Part shown: piece after piece, positions 42,309 through 48,956 of the stretch
Numbering within the stretch: the stretch's first letter is position 1
How the letters are laid out: each line of letters starts with the position of its first letter
NCBI GenBank assembly: GCA_002689655.1
Contig: NZHC01000083.1
Coordinates: forward strand, 44,361 to 108,360
Length of the DNA stretch: 64,000 nt
Direction of reading: 5' to 3'
DNA from: Rhodopirellula sp.
GTDB lineage: Bacteria; Planctomycetota; Planctomycetia; Pirellulales; Pirellulaceae
The notes under the pieces: generated by a model
Databases searched by the model: none
Told to the model about the DNA's origin: nothing
Seen by the model: only the letters and a program-made list of their open reading frames with translations
Made by a program: the position numbers and the translations under genes

Positions 42309-43258
42309 GTGATCAGGTGAGCGAGAGCGGATTGCAAGAGCCGCAAGCCGTTTGCACTGTGCGAAACTTGCACCATCACTACGAAGAGCATCCTGCACTT
42401 CGCGGTGTTGATATTGATATTTACCCCGGGCGGGTTTTCGCGTTGCTGGGTCCCAACGGCAGCGGGAAGACAACTCTTTTTCGCCTCTTGTGCACGCTTT
42501 TACCAATTCAGCAGGGTCAAGTTCTGGTCGGTGGCTATGACAGTGCTTGCCAGCCACTTCATGTGCGTGAGCAAATTGGAATAGTGTTTCAGTCTCCAAG
42601 CCTCGATCTGAAATTGACAGTCGATGAAAACATTGCTTGTCAGGGAGCACTGTATGGAATTCGCGGCGCAATGCTGCGTCAGCGTCGAGACGCTCTGCTG
42701 GAGCAACTGGACCTTCTGGATCGGCGTGATGATCGGTGTCAGGTTCTTTCTGGTGGACTTAAGCGGCGGGTCGAACTGGCCAAAGGAATGTTGCATCAAC
42801 CCCGATTGCTTTTGCTCGATGAACCCAGCACTGGATTGGATCCGTCAGCGCGTCTGAAACTTTGGGATGCTATTCGCGCCATGGCAGAGCAGGGGATGTC
42901 TGTGCTGTTAACGACACACCTGCTGGAAGAGGCTGATAAGGCAGATGATGTTGCTATCATGTCACAGGGGAAATTGGTTGCAGAGGGAGCACCAAGTGAT
43001 CTGCGAGCAGAAATGGGCCAAGGGGTTATTACCATCGTGGCGAATGATGCTTCGCGTGCGGAAAGTATTCTTCGCAACCAACTTGGACTGGCACCACAAC
43101 GATTACATCATCAAATTCGCTTGAACGTAGAGTCGCCGGCGAAACTCTTGCCTCTTTTGATTGAAACACTCGGTGAGGAAGTGCAGTCGATCAATCTAGG
43201 GCGACCGAGCTTGGAAGATGTTTTCATTGCCAAGACTGGGGAGGTATTCAATGCATGA
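42305..43258 (+). CDS. ABC transporter ATP-binding protein
   Basis: 317 residues. Walker A is at residues 49-57 (GPNGSGKTT), the signature LSGGLKRRVELAKGM and Walker B LLLLDEPSTGLDP follow, and the H-loop is in TTHLLEEADKADDVAIM. This layout, with a C-terminal domain of about 90 residues, fits the DrrA/NodI/CcmA-like type that partners ABC-2 permeases. The GTG start at 42305 overlaps the ctaB stop by four bases, so translation is coupled to haem O synthase. The pair is often found in planctomycete oxidase-assembly clusters; the substrate is not known and could be related to haem or copper loading. Confidence 0.93.
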   Translation: MSDQVSESGLQEPQAVCTVRNLHHHYEEHPALRGVDIDIYPGRVFALLGPNGSGKTTLFRLLCTLLPIQQGQVLVGGYDSACQPLHVREQIGIVFQSPSLDLKLTVDENIACQGALYGIRGAMLRQRRDALLEQLDLLDRRDDRCQVLSGGLKRRVELAKGMLHQPRLLLLDEPSTGLDPSARLKLWDAIRAMAEQGMSVLLTTHLLEEADKADDVAIMSQGKLVAEGAPSDLRAEMGQGVITIVANDASRAESILRNQLGLAPQRLHHQIRLNVESPAKLLPLLIETLGEEVQSINLGRPSLEDVFIAKTGEVFNA

Positions 43259-43355
43259 GAATTTTGAATTCGAACAGTGGCGACGGCACGATGACCCGCC
43301 GATTAAGAAACCGCATTCGAGGGAAGCAGTTGGCCATGGAGTTTTGAGTAAATGA
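43251..43355 (+). CDS. 34-codon coupled small ORF between ABC subunits
   Basis: An ATG at 43251 lies within the last codons of the ATP-binding gene (ATGCATGA overlap), and its TGA at 43353-43355 shares ATGA with the start of the permease gene. It would encode a hydrophilic peptide starting MHENFEFEQWRRHDDPP and ending HGVLSK. Precise overlaps at both ends suggest that it is translated to carry ribosomes from one subunit gene to the next, or that it encodes a small accessory peptide. It is too short for a confident gene call, and I know no family for it. Confidence 0.45.
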   Translation: MHENFEFEQWRRHDDPPIKKPHSREAVGHGVLSK

Positions 43356-44236
43356 GCACTGCGTCCAAATCCATCTCTGAATCGCCCGACACAAATATTG
43401 TGGAGGCGGCATCTGCACTTCAACCTAGTGTAGGTATGGCTGCTGCATGGATGTTGGCAAAACGCGAATGGGTACGTTTTTTTCGACAGAGGAATCGGGT
43501 CACGGCTGCCATCGCTCAGCCACTATTATTTTGGTTGTTGTTCGGAACAGGTCTTAGCGGAGCTTTTCAGAGTGCAGGTGAACTGAATTTCCTGCAGTTT
43601 TTTCTGCCAGGTACCCTGGCATTGATTGTTCTGTTCACGGCGATTTTTTCGACGATCTCCGTTATAGAAGATCGTCGTGAGGGTTTCATGCAGGCGGTTC
43701 TGGTTGCACCGGTGGGGCGTTGGCCAGTGCTGGTGGGTAAAGTTCTTGGCGGTGCAGCGATCGCATGGGTTCAGGCTATCTTTTTTCTGATGCTCGTCTG
43801 GGTAGTGGGGACCGCCGCTCCTGGCGTAGCAGTGCTGCCCTTGTTGGGACTATTGGCGCTGGTAGCGTTGGCAATGTGCGGCCTGGGAATGATTGTTGCT
43901 TGGCCAATGGAGAGCACTCAGGGATTTCATGCCATTATGATGCTCGGCTTGATGCCCATGTGGCTTCTCAGCGGTACCTTCTTTCCAATTCCCGCATTAG
44001 GAGCTGATGCAAGTATTGGGCAATGGATCCTCGGTGCTATCATGCGGGCTAATCCACTGAGTTACTCAATGGTTGAAATGCGTCGTTTGCTGTTCCCGGA
44101 AATCGATTTTTCCGCTGCGGGTTTTGCACCTTCCTCGGGCATTTGTTGGGCCGTTACTGTGTTGGCAGCCAGTATTACGTTGGCCGTTGCATGGCAATTG
44201 ATGAGTGGGAGTCGCAAAGTAGATGTCATTGTTTAA
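43352..44236 (+). CDS. ABC-2 type transporter permease
   Basis: 294 residues. After a 30-residue polar N-terminus it begins AAAWMLAKREWVRFFRQRNR, then six membrane spans (for example FFLPGTLALIVLFTAIFSTIS, WVQAIFFLMLVWVVGTAAPG, ALVALAMCGLGMIVAWPM, IMMLGLMPMWLLSGTFFPIPA and a last span ending near the C-terminus). The EDRREGFMQAVLVAPV loop is the usual coupling region of ABC-2 permeases of the NodJ/YhfI kind. It pairs with the ATP-binding gene upstream through the 34-codon ORF. The SCO1 gene starts at its 3' end. Together they look like the accessory exporter found in oxidase clusters, with unknown substrate. Confidence 0.92.
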   Translation: MSTASKSISESPDTNIVEAASALQPSVGMAAAWMLAKREWVRFFRQRNRVTAAIAQPLLFWLLFGTGLSGAFQSAGELNFLQFFLPGTLALIVLFTAIFSTISVIEDRREGFMQAVLVAPVGRWPVLVGKVLGGAAIAWVQAIFFLMLVWVVGTAAPGVAVLPLLGLLALVALAMCGLGMIVAWPMESTQGFHAIMMLGLMPMWLLSGTFFPIPALGADASIGQWILGAIMRANPLSYSMVEMRRLLFPEIDFSAAGFAPSSGICWAVTVLAASITLAVAWQLMSGSRKVDVIV

Positions 44237-44246
44237 AGGGCTTGTG

Positions 44247-44927
44247 ATGCGAACTGTTTGGAATATTACATTGATTCTAATGGCGGGTGTTGGACTCGGA
44301 TTGTTGATCCGTTCCTACCAGAAACAATCGGAGGTAGAGCGACCAGGACCAGCGGATGTCGTATTCAGGAATGATGGTAGCGATCTACAAGATGATCTCG
44401 ATTCTGTTTCTGATATAGAAAATCCTGACCCCAGTCATCCACCAGATGAAGAAGAATGGCTCAGCAGATTTGAATTGATCGAACGGAACGGACAGCTTGT
44501 CAAAAGTGAACAACTATTGGGCCAGCCGTATGTGGTCAGTTTCTTTTTTAGTACCTGCCCAAGTATTTGTGTTCAACAAAATCAGAAATTGAAAGAGCTT
44601 CAGAAAGCTTTTAGAGGGGAAGGGGTCCGGTTCGTTGCCATCTCGGTGGACCCAGAGACGGACACCCCAGAGGTGCTTACAGAGTATGCGGCAAGATTTG
44701 GCGCGGACGCGGAACAGTGGTTGTTCATGACAGGGGATCTCACCTACATCCGACGGATAGGAGGTGAGATTTTTAAACAACCGGTGAATAAGCAATTTCA
44801 CACGGAGCGTTTTGTTCTGGTAGATCCAGAGGGGAAAATCGAAGGCTTTTATAATTGGCCAGATAAACCGCAATTTAAGAAGTTGCAGCAGAAAATTCGA
44901 GAAATGATCAACGGAGAAAAGTCATAA
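44247..44927 (+). CDS. SCO1/SenC family copper chaperone
   Basis: Delivers copper to the CuA centre of cytochrome oxidase and has a thioredoxin-like fold. 226 residues from an ATG at 44247, chosen for the AAAGGG seven bases ahead; an ATG at 44223 would overlap the permease gene further. A membrane anchor spans residues 4-22 (VWNITLILMAGVGLGLLI). The copper site is complete: FFSTCPSIC with Cys104 and Cys108, and His185 in NKQFHTERFVLVDPEG. DPETDTPEVLTEYAARF is also typical. It lies among haem A/O synthesis and DUF420 genes, which supports oxidase assembly. The stop overlaps the start of the DUF420 gene by one base. Confidence 0.93.
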   Translation: MRTVWNITLILMAGVGLGLLIRSYQKQSEVERPGPADVVFRNDGSDLQDDLDSVSDIENPDPSHPPDEEEWLSRFELIERNGQLVKSEQLLGQPYVVSFFFSTCPSICVQQNQKLKELQKAFRGEGVRFVAISVDPETDTPEVLTEYAARFGADAEQWLFMTGDLTYIRRIGGEIFKQPVNKQFHTERFVLVDPEGKIEGFYNWPDKPQFKKLQQKIREMINGEKS

Positions 44928-45388
44928 TGTGGGAATTTCTAGCCGACAATTTACCGCATCTCACTGCGGCGTTGAATTTGACCGCCACTGTTCTTTTGCT
45001 GATAGGGTTGGTCAGTATTCGACGTGGCAGGGCACGGCGGCATAAGACCATGATGCTTTCGGCTTTGGCGGTCAGCGCAGTCTTCTTGTCGATGTATTTG
45101 CTGCACAAGCTTTCACTCTACATGACGATCGGCGAATTCAATAACAAGTTCCCGACCGATACTGATGTGGCCCCGCTGTCAGCACGCTACACGTATTATG
45201 GAATCCTGATCACGCATCTTATGCTAGCAATCATTGTGCCTGTTCTCGCACTACGTGCGATCTTCTTGGCGATGAAGGGACGGATTGCCGAGCATAAGCG
45301 ATTAGTGCGTTTCGCATTTCCTGCTTGGATGTATGTTTCGGTTACTGGGGTACTTGTTTATTTGATGCTGTATCAGTTTTACGGCTGA
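44927..45388 (+). CDS. DUF420 membrane protein of the oxidase cluster
   Basis: 153 residues with four membrane spans (ALNLTATVLLLIGLVSI, TMMLSALAVSAVFLSMYLL, GILITHLMLAIIVPVLALRA and AWMYVSVTGVLVYLMLYQF) and conserved His in RARRHKTMM, LLHKLS, ITHLML and AEHKRLVR. This fits the DUF420 family, whose genes often sit with cytochrome oxidase genes and which resembles assembly proteins for haem-copper oxidases. Its ATG overlaps the SCO1 stop by one base, with GGAG ten bases ahead, so the two are translated together. It closes the oxidase-assembly block; the structural coxABC genes are not in the window. Confidence 0.9.
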   Translation: MWEFLADNLPHLTAALNLTATVLLLIGLVSIRRGRARRHKTMMLSALAVSAVFLSMYLLHKLSLYMTIGEFNNKFPTDTDVAPLSARYTYYGILITHLMLAIIVPVLALRAIFLAMKGRIAEHKRLVRFAFPAWMYVSVTGVLVYLMLYQFYG

Positions 45389-45500
45389 ATAGGAAGCAAT
45401 TTTGATTTCGGCTCAAGTTTCTCGCACTTATTGCCGATATTCCCCTTCCGCCCAAATCTCGTGATTTCCTAATCTCCGTTGTAGTCGTCTACCTGACTCG

Positions 45501-46403
45501 ATGGAGCGAACGCGGTTGAACGGGCTATTTTTCATTCGATTAGTTCTTTGCTTGTTTCTTACTGGAACAACGTGCGCGCTCGCGCAGGGTATTTCGGCAG
45601 GTCAGGGTTCAGCATCGCTGCAGGACGTTACGAGCGGGCAAGGACCTACAATCTTTTCCAGGAGTGGCAGTTCTCTTCCCATTCTGGAAAATACTCCGTT
45701 AGAGGGTCTGGGTGGTGGGCCTGAGTCGTGGACCAGTCCCGAGGGGCTAAGCAGCAGTCTTCAAGTGTTATTGTTGTTGACTGTGTTGAGTTTGGCGCCT
45801 GCTGTGCTGCTGATGACGACCTGCTATGTCCGTATCATCATTGTGTTGGGTTTGTTGAGGCAAGCCATTGGCCTGCAGTCGCTACCTCCAAGTCAAGTGA
45901 TGACAAGCATTGCGTTGTTCATGACCTTATTTGTCATGTCACCTGTGTGGTCGCGTGTTTACAACGACGCAATCAAACCGTACACGGATCCGGAGATATC
46001 AATGACGATGGAGGAAGCCTATGAGGCTGGCTCGATCCCGATTCGGGAATTCATGTCCCGGCAAATTGACGTTGCGGGTAACCATGATGACGTGCATCTC
46101 TTTTATCAATACATGGATCCAGATGGACCCTTGCCAAGCAGTTTTGAAGATGTGCCTCTACGAGTGTTGCTTCCCGCTTATATTTTGAGCGAATTGAAGA
46201 CAGCATTCCTGATGGGTTTTCAGATTTATCTTCCCTTTTTGATTGTGGATCTTGTGGTGGCTAGCGTCACGATTTCGATGGGCATGTTGATGTTGCCACC
46301 GCAGGTCATTTCCCTGCCTTTCAAATTATTGCTCTTTGTGTTGGTTGATGGGTGGCGTTTGGTAGTGCAAATGTTGATGGACAGCTTTGGGACCATGCTT
46401 TGA
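45501..46403 (+). CDS. fliP: Flagellar biosynthesis protein FliP
   Basis: Core subunit of the export gate of the flagellar type III secretion apparatus. 300 residues, longer than usual because of a signal peptide (GLFFIRLVLCLFLTGTTCALA) and a polar linker of about 50 residues ahead of the FliP core. The core shows TTCYVRIIIVLGLLRQAIGL, SLPPSQVMTSIALFMTLFV and MSPVWSRVYNDAI, followed later by LPAYILSELKTAFLMGFQIY and IDLVVASVTISMGMLMLP-like sequence, all diagnostic. fliQ follows 13 bases downstream. The filament genes are not in the window. Confidence 0.95.
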   Translation: MERTRLNGLFFIRLVLCLFLTGTTCALAQGISAGQGSASLQDVTSGQGPTIFSRSGSSLPILENTPLEGLGGGPESWTSPEGLSSSLQVLLLLTVLSLAPAVLLMTTCYVRIIIVLGLLRQAIGLQSLPPSQVMTSIALFMTLFVMSPVWSRVYNDAIKPYTDPEISMTMEEAYEAGSIPIREFMSRQIDVAGNHDDVHLFYQYMDPDGPLPSSFEDVPLRVLLPAYILSELKTAFLMGFQIYLPFLIVDLVVASVTISMGMLMLPPQVISLPFKLLLFVLVDGWRLVVQMLMDSFGTML

Positions 46404-46416
46404 CGGAGTGTAAGAA

Positions 46417-46683
46417 TTGATGGATGCTGCTACAGCAGTTGATTTATGTCGTGAAACCCTTATGTCAGCGGTGATTATTGCTGCGCCAGTTCTATTGGTT
46501 GGTATGGCTGCAGGTTTATTGGTTGGATTAATGCAGGCGTTGACCCAAGTGCAGGATCAAACGGTTGCATTTGTCCCGAAAATTCTGGCGATGGCTGCTG
46601 TGCTTGTTGCCTGCCTTCCCTGGTTGCTGACAAGGATGGTTGATTTCACGAGAGTTGTTTTTGAGAATGCGGGTTCACCCTGA
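46417..46683 (+). CDS. fliQ: Flagellar biosynthesis protein FliQ
   Basis: 88 residues with two membrane spans, a subunit of the export gate of the flagellar type III secretion system. MDAATAVDLCRETLMSAVII at the start, then VGMAAGLLVGLMQALTQVQDQT and KILAMAAVLVACLPWLLTRM match FliQ over its length. GGAG lies a few bases ahead of the ATG at 46417. Its stop shares one base with the start of fliR (TGATG), so translation is coupled. Confidence 0.95.
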   Translation: MMDAATAVDLCRETLMSAVIIAAPVLLVGMAAGLLVGLMQALTQVQDQTVAFVPKILAMAAVLVACLPWLLTRMVDFTRVVFENAGSP

Positions 46684-47462
46684 TGGAGACGTTGACCAAT
46701 TGGTTGATGGAACATCTTGTGCTTGGCGTTTTGGTCATGACACGGATGAGTACGCTGTTGATGTCGATGCCATCAGTGGGTGTGGGCGTTCCAAAACGCG
46801 TGCGCGCTTTCTTGGCGATTACTTTGACAGCATTAGTGCTTCCTCCAGTGGCGAGTGAAACACCAATTCACGATCTTCCGCAAATTGACAATCTGCTTGA
46901 ACTGGCGATTGCGATCGTTAGAGAGGGGTTGGTCGGTTTGTTGATTGGCGCCACTGTGCAGCTGATAATCACTGGACTGCAAATGGGTGGTGAAATGATT
47001 ACCAGTACGGGTGGAATGCAATTAGGTGATGCGGTTGATCCAACTACATCCAGCAGTATGCCATCGGTTGCTCGTTTGGTCGGTTTGTTAGTAACAGCGG
47101 TGATGTTACTTGTGGGCGGCCATCGGATTTTATTGGGCGTGTTGCTTGAGAGTTTTCATGCGGTGCCAGCTGGAAATGTGGTGTTTCATGATTCGATGAT
47201 GGATTTGGTCGTGGGTCAATTATCCGCGGGAATGGCATCGGGGGTTCGCATCGCAGCACCCGTCATAGCGGCCTTGCTGCTGAGTAATCTGGTGACCGGA
47301 CTGATCAGTCGCACATTACCCCAAATCAATGTTCTGGCGATTGGATTGAGTATCAATGCTTTGGCGATGCTTGTGGTTTTGAGCGTGACCGTCGGATCTG
47401 TCGGGCTCGTATTCCAAAGTGAGTTGGCGACGGTCGCTGCAAAATTAAGTCGCCTTTGGTAG
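46683..47462 (+). CDS. fliR: Flagellar biosynthesis protein FliR
   Basis: 259 residues and five to six membrane spans, the third gate subunit of flagellar type III secretion. Typical segments are RMSTLLMSMPSVGVGVPKRVR, LLIGATVQLIITGLQMGGEM and GLISRTLPQINVLAIGLSIN, the last with the conserved P-Q-x-N. It starts within the fliQ stop codon and is followed after 29 bases by flhB. This gene order, P-Q-R-FlhB, is the common flagellar arrangement. FlhA is not in the window. Confidence 0.95.
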   Translation: METLTNWLMEHLVLGVLVMTRMSTLLMSMPSVGVGVPKRVRAFLAITLTALVLPPVASETPIHDLPQIDNLLELAIAIVREGLVGLLIGATVQLIITGLQMGGEMITSTGGMQLGDAVDPTTSSSMPSVARLVGLLVTAVMLLVGGHRILLGVLLESFHAVPAGNVVFHDSMMDLVVGQLSAGMASGVRIAAPVIAALLLSNLVTGLISRTLPQINVLAIGLSINALAMLVVLSVTVGSVGLVFQSELATVAAKLSRLW

Positions 47463-47491
47463 CCATGAATCGAGCTAGGAGCTAATCGAAA

Positions 47492-48571
47492 ATGGCTGAT
47501 TCCAGTGGTGATAAAAAGCATTCAGCAAGCGAACGGCGACGACGTCAGGCTCGTGAAGAGGGACAGGTCGTTCGCAGTCAGGATTTGACATCTGCTGGTA
47601 TGTTGCTGGCAGCTGCAGGAACATTGTGGATGTTTGGGCCGCCAGCAGCGGAGCGTCTGGCAGGGGCTCTTGTTGATGCGTTATCAATATCGCGCATGCA
47701 GTCGCCCGGAACTAATGACGCTGCGAATTGGCTGCTGGGGTACGCGGGCCGTCTCGCTCTTGCAGCTGTTCCGCTTTTGCTTGCAATGCTGGTAGCTGGT
47801 GTGCTCGTTAATGTGACTCAGACTGGTGTTGTTTTCAGTACCAAGAAAATTATTCCCAAATTGAGTCATATAAGTCCACTTTCCGGAGTGAAAAAAATTG
47901 TCTCACTTCAAGGTGTAGCGAGGTTGGGATTTGGGCTTTTCAAGGTGGCTGTGATCGCTGTGGTTGCCTTCTTTGCTATTACCTATTACGGCGACGCGAT
48001 TTTGCAAATGGGCGAATTGAGTGTCCCGCAAATTGCATCCACTTTGTTTAGCTGCCTGATTGGAACCTGCGTTTGGATTGGTTTGGCCCTGTTTGTGTTG
48101 GCAATTCTTGAATTTGCCTTTCAAAAGTGGAAGCATGAACAGGATTTGATGATGACAGACCAGGAAGTTCGGGATGAGTTGAAAGAAACGGAAGGTGATC
48201 CACAGGTCGCTGCCCGACGCAGAATGGTGCAACGGCAAATGATGATGCAACGTGCCGAAAATGAAGTCCCCAACGCGGATGTGGTGGTCAGTAATCCAAC
48301 CGAGTTGGCAATTGCGATTCAATATGATCCTTTGACGATGCCTGCACCGGTCGTCGTCGCCAAAGGGGCAGGAGGGTTGGCTCAGAAAATCAGGCGTTTG
48401 GCATTGGAAAATGGAATTCCTGTGGTTGAACGTAAGCCATTGGCTCAGGTTTTGTACAAAACCGTTGAGGTGGGTGATGTGATACCCGCCGATCACTATC
48501 AGACCGTGGCCGAGGTGTTGAGATATGTTTATCAGTTGCAGGGGAAGGATGTTCCGAAGGCTGCAGCCTGA
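47492..48571 (+). CDS. flhB: Flagellar biosynthesis protein FlhB with NPTE cleavage motif
   Basis: 359 residues that switch substrate specificity of the flagellar export gate. AGGAG lies ahead of the ATG at 47492. The N-terminal part has charged helices (ASERRRRQAREEGQVVRSQD), then four membrane spans. The cytoplasmic domain shows MTDQEVRDELKETEGDP and VPNADVVVSNPTELAIAIQY. In well-studied FlhB proteins self-cleavage occurs between N269 and P270 of NPTH; here the motif is N268-P269-T270-E271, with Glu for His. N, P and T are kept, so cleavage may still occur but could be slower. The rest (KGAGGLAQKIRRLALENGIPVVE and VGDVIPADHYQTVAEV) is canonical. It is the last gene of the fliPQR-flhB set. 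Confidence 0.95.
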   Translation: MADSSGDKKHSASERRRRQAREEGQVVRSQDLTSAGMLLAAAGTLWMFGPPAAERLAGALVDALSISRMQSPGTNDAANWLLGYAGRLALAAVPLLLAMLVAGVLVNVTQTGVVFSTKKIIPKLSHISPLSGVKKIVSLQGVARLGFGLFKVAVIAVVAFFAITYYGDAILQMGELSVPQIASTLFSCLIGTCVWIGLALFVLAILEFAFQKWKHEQDLMMTDQEVRDELKETEGDPQVAARRRMVQRQMMMQRAENEVPNADVVVSNPTELAIAIQYDPLTMPAPVVVAKGAGGLAQKIRRLALENGIPVVERKPLAQVLYKTVEVGDVIPADHYQTVAEVLRYVYQLQGKDVPKAAA

Positions 48572-48734
48572 CCCCAGCCGAATTAGGTTTTCAACGCTGG
48601 GAAGAGGGGGCTCTCGGACTTTGGTGGGATCTTGCTTTAGCAAATCCTCGGAATTTTTTCGAAATGCCGCTCAGCGATTCTGAGACTCTTTCCGAGCAGG
48701 CTTTGATTGCTTTTCGAAAAAAAGCAAGGAACCG

Positions 48735-48764
48735 TTGACGTTCACGTGCTCTCTTGCCTAACAT
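48735..48764 (+). promoter_or_regulatory. Candidate promoter of leuA leader
   Basis: ttgacg (48735-48740) and taacat (48759-48764) are 18 bases apart and resemble -35 and -10 elements. Counting about seven bases past the -10 element places the transcript start at 48771, the A of the leader-peptide ATG, so the leader may be translated as a leaderless mRNA. Confidence 0.5.
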
Positions 48765-48770
48765 GTTGTT

Positions 48771-48830
48771 ATGCGTGACCAAATTCTCGATCTGTTGCTA
48801 CTGCTAATTGAACGCCAAACAGGCGGGTGA
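48771..48830 (+). CDS. Leucine-rich leader peptide of leuA (attenuator)
   Basis: A 19-codon frame encoding MRDQILDLLLLLIERQTGG, with a Leu codon at position 6 and five in a row at positions 8-12 (ctg ttg cta ctg cta), flanked by two Ile codons. It lies in the non-coding gap between flhB and leuA, in the leuA direction, and is followed by a strong terminator at 48878-48909. This is the classical layout of a leucine attenuator: low charged tRNA-Leu would stall the ribosome on the Leu run and let leuA be transcribed. No ribosome site precedes the ATG, but the candidate promoter would put the transcript start on it. Confidence 0.65.
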   Translation: MRDQILDLLLLLIERQTGG

Positions 48831-48890
48831 TGAGGGTTTGGATAGACCGCTGAGGTCTTTCGCACGACAAAACAACGAACCCGAGTCGCC
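48822..48890 (+). promoter_or_regulatory. Possible antiterminator pairing in the leuA leader
   Basis: gggtt at 48834-48838 can pair with aaccc at 48878-48882, and ggcg at 48822-48825 with cgcc at 48887-48890, which are the 5' arm of the terminator. A small hairpin (agacc/ggtct, 48844-48858) would sit inside this fold. A ribosome stalled on the Leu codons leaves 48822-48838 free; one that reaches the stop at 48830 covers it. The pairing is imperfect, so this is inference. Confidence 0.4.
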
Positions 48891-48909
48891 CAGCGACTCG
48901 GGTTTTTTT
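48878..48909 (+). terminator. Strong intrinsic terminator upstream of leuA
   Basis: aacccgagtcgc (48878-48889) and gcgactcgggtt (48893-48904) are perfect reverse complements around a three-base loop, and a run of seven Ts spans 48903-48909. It lies 47 bases before the leuA start and 306 after the flhB stop. Its place downstream of a Leu-rich leader frame suggests attenuation rather than simple flhB termination. Confidence 0.9.
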
Positions 48910-48956
48910 GTTCTTGTAGCTGGCTAATACACAACTGTTCAAAGGTAATACCAGAA

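Larger units (their letters stand above)
48572..48956 (+). other. flhB-leuA intergenic region, leuA leader
   Basis: The first 160 bases after flhB hold an A/T-rich imperfect hairpin (ttgctttt/aaaagcaa, 48707-48727) and nothing else recognised. The rest is the leuA leader: promoter candidate, leader peptide, antiterminator candidate and terminator, each listed separately. Confidence 0.65.

Noticed and set aside
47903-48643. 246-codon frame on the minus strand
   Set aside because: Antisense to flhB, whose FlhB sequence is unmistakable; His/Cys/Gln-rich shadow.
48707-48727. ttgctttt/aaaagcaa hairpin after flhB as flhB terminator
   Set aside because: A/T-rich, imperfect and not followed by Ts; the real strong terminator is at 48878-48909.
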